NCBI GenBank assembly: GCA_018398765.1
Contig: JAHBMJ010002847.1
Location: forward strand, 1-15,434
Length of the DNA: 15,434 nt
Reading direction: 5' to 3'
Source: Chromera velia
Lineage: Eukaryota; Sar; Chromeraceae
The notes under the pieces were generated by a model. The model worked only from the letters and a program-made list of their open reading frames with translations, did no database searches and was not told the DNA's origin. Position numbers and translations under genes: made by a program. Shown here piece after piece: positions 11,939 through 15,434 of this stretch (position 1 is its first letter; each line of letters starts with the position of its first letter).

Positions 11939-13873
11939 ATGCCGAAGAACAGACGAGGCAAGAGGTCCAAGAACAAAAAGAAGAAGCAAACAGAGAAGGA
12001 GGAGATCTTTAACTTTTATCCTCCTGCAGGGAAAGGATGTCACATCTCACACGGCAATGCCCCCTGGTTGATTTCGTCTCTTCCGTTCGATCCGGATGAG
12101 TATGAGTGTGAGCCTTCCGAGTTACCAGATCTTTCAGTGGACCCAGACAGCAGAATTCTGTCCGCCATCAACCCAACAGAAGAGACGAAGGTCTTCTACA
12201 TTTCCAGCTCCCACAAGACACGAGACGGGGAAGGGAATGAATTTGAACGGGGAACCTACAGAGATGAGGAAGGTGAAGTGCATCCCTGCACGACTTTCAT
12301 TCTTGTTCTGGGTCCTTGCACGATTGTGGAAGTGTGTGAGATCGTCATGTCGGAAGAGGAGAGAGACGGAGAATTGGACCTCCACTCGGATGTGCAGGTC
12401 CTGAAGAAGAGGGAGAATCCGTCTCCGTCTCCTTCAGCTGCTGTAATTGCTTTTCCTTTCAAGGTGGAGTGTGGGCCGTTGTTGTGTACTCAGGGTTTTG
12501 GAGGTCATTTCACTCATTTTTTTCCGAACACTTTCCATGCAATTGACTTTCGATGCCCTGTGGGGATGCCTGTGGTGGCAGTTGGGAATGGACAGGTGAC
12601 AGGGGTGCGAGACGGCAGCCAAGTCTCGGGGATTCACGTGAGTAATCTGTTCAAATGGAATTCTGTCCAGATCCGGTTAGCCTCCTCTGGGCTTGTGGTT
12701 GAGTATGTGCATCTGCGGTGTGGGTCCGTGAAGGTCAGGGAGGGGCAGAGGGTGGAGGAGGGAGAGGAGATCGCAGAAACGGGAGACGTCGGATTTTCTC
12801 CAGAGCCGCACCTTCATCTGCAGGTGAGTGAGGGAAAGAGACTGTCGTTCTGTTCATGCAGATACGTTCTTGACATCGATTCATTTCAGAAGAACGAAAA
12901 ATATTGGACACTTCAAATACCTGTGGTATTTGAGGGAAGGGGTGAGAGAGGGGAGGAGCAGCTACACCGGACTGGATCGAGAGCAGACCTGTATTTGTAA
13001 ACTGTATTTATGCCCCTTTTGTCTCTTACTTTGGCCTCCTTCTGGGCTTCGCTCAGTCACTCACTCACCAGCTGACTCACAAGTGCCCCTTTTGTCTCTT
13101 GCCTCCTTTTGGGCTTCGCTCACTCGCTCACAAGCTGACTCACAAGTGCCGTTTTTGTCTTTTGTTTGGCCTCCTTTTGTGCTTCGCTCAGTCACTCATT
13201 TTTATGCTGTCTCCCTGTCTGTCTGTCTGTCTGAATTGGCGTGATGTTCTTTTGTCTTTGTTGCCTTCTTTCTTTTTGTTTGTTGTGTTCATGAAGAAAG
13301 GGAGGGAAAGAAATCATACAGTCTGTCTGTCTGTCTGTCTGTGTCACCAAAAGAATAAAGAAAAAACAAAAGAGAATGAAGAAAGAGAAAAAGAAAAGAA
13401 AAGACAATTAAGTCTGTTTGTGTGTTTGCAGAGAAGGAAGGGAAAGAAAGAAACTCGCAGTCTACCCGCCTTTCTTTGGTCAATTGCCCGTCTATATGAG
13501 TGACCCTCAGGTTCTCGAGAGCACCGCAGACGACGCCCTGAGCGTCCCTTTCCTCTTCCAAGGTACTCCCTTTCTCTTGTTGGGAAAGATGAGGGAGATG
13601 CTACTGTCCAAGATGCTTGAGGCTGGAGGAGACGATTCGTCGGCTCCAGTAGAGGCACATGCGCAGAAGGTCTCTGCATCTGCTGCTGCTGCTGCTGCAT
13701 CGTCAACATCGACAGCTCCATTGCCGTCCGAAGAGCCACCGTCTGCCGCTACCGCCGAAGAAGACCCCTGCCCCGCCATACCTCCCGGTCCTCCTGGGTG
13801 CTTCCTCCCACAGGCAGGACAGTGGTGCGATGTTTCCGGCATTTACAGAGTTGGGGGAGGTTCCAGTTCGTAG
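11939..13873 (+). CDS. M23-family (LytM-like) zinc metallopeptidase domain protein (2 exons)
   Basis: Exons 11939-12823 and 13511-13873 join at phase 0 into 415 residues. Residues 1-20 are very Lys/Arg-rich. Residues 30-160 are acidic and unrecognised. Residues 185-315 form an M23 domain: FHAIDFRCPVGMPVVAVGNG with His200 and Asp203, EYVHL with His258, GxxVxxGxxIAxxGDVGFS (269-287) and PHLHLQ with His291 and His293. In M23 enzymes the first His, the Asp and the last His bind zinc, and the remaining His residues are catalytic; all positions are filled, although the first pair is HxxD rather than the HxxxD seen in LytM-type members. M23 enzymes cut glycine- or peptide-bridged bacterial wall peptides, so the role in a eukaryote is open. 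The acceptor at 13510 was chosen because it restores VLESTADDALSVPFLF, which continues the domain. The tail has an alanine run coded by GCT repeats and is Pro/Ser-rich. No signal peptide is seen. Confidence 0.78.
13011..13209 (+). repeat. Tandem 63-73 bp repeat, about three copies, in the M23 gene intron
   Basis: Units start at 13011, 13084 and 13147 with TGCCCCTTTTGTCTCTT or a close variant. Each continues through GCCTCCTT.TGGGCTTCGCTCA, and the first two continue through a shared GCTGACTCACAAG end. The first unit is 73 bp and the next two are about 63 bp. All lie within the intron 12824-13510. They are pyrimidine-rich on the sense strand. Confidence 0.85.
13215..13233 (+). repeat. (CTGT)n microsatellite in the M23 gene intron
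   Basis: Nearly five CTGT units directly follow the 63-73 bp tandem repeats. It is the same tetranucleotide, in the same transcript sense, as the tract in intron 2 of the PLP-enzyme gene. Confidence 0.9.
13321..13342 (+). repeat. Second (GTCT)n microsatellite in the M23 gene intron
   Basis: Five and a half GTCT units lie about 90 bases after the first tract. They are followed by an A-rich purine stretch (13350-13405) and then the long 3' part of the intron. Confidence 0.9.
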
Positions 13874-14270
13874 CTTCGGTTGTCTTAGTCGAGGGTGCAA
13901 TGATTTGCATGCGTAACGTATGAACCCGTTCTCACTAGCGTTCTCAAGTCACGGCTAGGTGTTGATGTCAATCTTTGCAAATCATTTGGGGTAACGAGTC
14001 ATGAGCTATGGTCAGATTAAAGGATGTTATAAAGGTTTAAAAATAGAATCTGCATGGTTTGTTATAATCGCTGTCAGTAGACACAGTGTCACACAAGTAT
14101 ATAGGCTATTGTATAGCTACTACATTGTAACTGCAAGGCATGCATATTTCCATTTTTTTAATGATACAGTACAAATGATCATGATATAATGAATTCCCAC
14201 AGTGCGTACATACATTCACACACCGACAGATCATTTAAATATAATTCCGGCATTCACCTAGGGTTTTAGC

Positions 14271-14299
14271 ATCAATCAATCAATCAATCAATCAATCAA
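14271..14299 (+). repeat. (ATCA)n microsatellite
   Basis: About seven ATCA units occur without interruption in AT-rich intergenic DNA, 57 bases before the left end of the transposon-like element. Confidence 0.9.
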
Positions 14300-14355
14300 A
14301 TCAAGATTTCCGCATACAAATTTATAAGATCTTTATTTAAATTATTTTTAAAGAT

Positions 14356-14907
14356 TATAGGGGTCTAGATACGGGGGGGGGGGTAGTGTAGTATATAGAG
14401 ATGTGCCTAGGGGCTACGCGTTAAGGACGTTGTATATAAAGGCGTTTTACCCTAAGGGCAATGCCCCTAAGGTGTTGTGTTATATGTAGAAGGTTTTAGA
14501 CAAACTATGCCTCTAAGACTTTATTGATAAAAAAATGAACTGAACTCATAAAAGCTCATAAATAATGATATGGTGCTAGTCACTGTAGTCAGCTTACATC
14601 AGTCTACACCATTCTACACCCTTTTTTCTAGAGCAGCAATCCTTTGAAATCAATCAGAGTTATGGAAGAAGGTCCTTACCAGCATGTAGGTCTGAATTAA
14701 ACGGCTCTTAAAGGCTCCTAGGAAAGCTCGTGTATGGAGCTGGAAAACGCCCTCCCAACGCCCCACTACACCCCTATATGGGCGTTGTATATAGCTGTCG
14801 GCCGAAGGCCGACGCCCCCCCCCTGAGGCATCCCGAGGCGCTATATATATACAGTGCTCACAATGCCCCCTCATAGGGTGTTGTGATAGCAATTCTAGAC
14901 CCCTATA
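14356..14907. mobile_element. MITE-like non-autonomous DNA transposon with 14-bp TIRs and a 6-bp TSD
   Basis: The left end TATAGGGGTCTAGA (14356-14369) and the right end TCTAGACCCCTATA (14894-14907) are perfect inverted copies. AAAGAT lies directly outside both ends (14350-14355 and 14908-14913), as expected for a target-site duplication. Looser inverted similarity continues inward (G-rich run, then GTATATA and GCC-rich blocks). Inside are a G11 run, two related blocks CAATGCCCCTAAGGTGTTGTG (14459-14479) and CAATGCCCCCTCATAGGGTGTTGTG (14861-14885), and a perfect hairpin GTCGGCC-GAA-GGCCGAC at 14797-14813. No transposase frame is present. A 6-bp duplication is not diagnostic, and because TATA is self-complementary the true end could lie four bases further in. 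Confidence 0.72.
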
Positions 14908-15434
14908 AAAGATTCAATCATTTTTAATAAAAAAATACGGATCAATAAAATTTAAATTAAATTTTAATACTAGTTTTAATATCGATTTTAAAAATTAAAT
15001 AATTTATATGTATACTTATAACTTGCTAAGTAACTTGATTATGCGTAATGTTCCAGAAGCATGCTGCTTCTGTTCTTTACTTGTCGATGTGCACTTCTTT
15101 TTTCTCTTTTCGTTTGGTAAGGGGCGCATGCCGAGCGAATTGATTTTTAAAGCGCGCAAGTCCCCATCCGGATCCTTAAATGCTGTGCGCGCCATCATTG
15201 TTTTGGCTCGCTTCATGCATGATATTCATCTTTCCATACGCTTCTCTCTCTTTGACTGATCCTGGCTCGCCTCTCCTGTCAGTGATTGTACGTTGAGTGA
15301 TGCACGCTGAGTCCCGATTGTTTATGCAAGTGATTGCCATCTCTGAAACTCTTTCACTTCTCGTTTGGGGCTTTCCGGGGTTCTCGCACGCAGGGACTCC
15401 GTCAGGCGTCTCCTCTTGCATGCATTTTGACTCA

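Larger units (their letters stand above)
13874..15434. other. AT-rich region downstream of the M23 gene
   Basis: No coding region is supported. The stretch 13960-15020 is AT-rich and contains an (ATCA)n tract, a transposon-like element at 14356-14907 and long A/T runs at 14920-15005. After 15060 the composition returns to mixed. A small hairpin CAGAAGC-ATGCT-GCTTCTG lies at 15054-15072. The window edge cuts whatever follows. Confidence 0.5.

Noticed and set aside
13418-13510. Longer second exon of the M23 gene starting near the acceptor TTTGCAG at 13431.
   Set aside because: That acceptor puts the join in the wrong phase and leads to an early stop at 13499-13501; the acceptor at 13510 keeps phase 0 and continues the M23 domain.
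13344-13739. Minus-strand open frame with a glutamine run.
   Set aside because: It is the antisense shadow of the GCT-repeat alanine stretch in the M23 gene and has no motif support.

Overview
This is nuclear DNA of an intron-rich eukaryote. Three protein-coding genes can be assembled from exons with GT..AG borders and matching phases, and there is one Pol III-type tRNA gene. Coding stretches are of mixed base composition, and two intergenic islands (about 5140-5900 and 13880-15060) are markedly AT-rich. The mix of bacterial-like enzyme families, many tetranucleotide (TGTC)n tracts in introns and frequent TGCATGC cores (a motif bound by AP2-type factors in apicomplexans and relatives) makes a photosynthetic alveolate such as a chromerid alga my best guess. 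That is inference only; no rRNA or marker gene here fixes the lineage.

Layout. 1-1233: upstream DNA with no recognised gene, holding a GC-rich palindromic patch and a perfect 16-bp palindrome. 1234-5135 (+): a seven-exon gene for a 725-residue protein-kinase-like protein whose catalytic motifs are partly degenerate (Lys to Arg in the ATP-anchoring position, HAD for HRD, DFN for DFG) and whose C-terminal third is basic and unrecognised. 5136-7517: convergent intergenic DNA, AT-rich in its first half, no gene seen. 7518-10863 (-): a seven-exon gene for a 429-residue PLP enzyme of the cystathionine gamma-synthase/gamma-lyase family, apparently complete, with the PLP lysine at residue 210. Its first intron carries a tRNA-Ser(GGA) gene in the opposite orientation, and a decayed partial copy of that tRNA ends next to the exon 1 splice donor. 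10864-11938: head-to-head intergenic region with a cluster of palindromes and GTTGC motifs. 11939-13873 (+): a two-exon gene for a 415-residue protein with an M23 (LytM-type) zinc metallopeptidase domain split by an intron immediately after the HLH motif; the intron holds about three tandem copies of a 63-73 bp repeat. 13874-15434: AT-rich DNA with a 552-bp element that has perfect 14-bp terminal inverted repeats and a perfect 6-bp flanking duplication, which looks like a non-autonomous DNA transposon.

The three genes show no evident functional link. The most interesting points are the transposon-like element, the tRNA nested in an intron with its relic, the probable pseudokinase with a novel tail, and the eukaryotic M23 peptidase. 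Gene models rest on reading frames, splice consensus and family motifs only; no transcript evidence was available.
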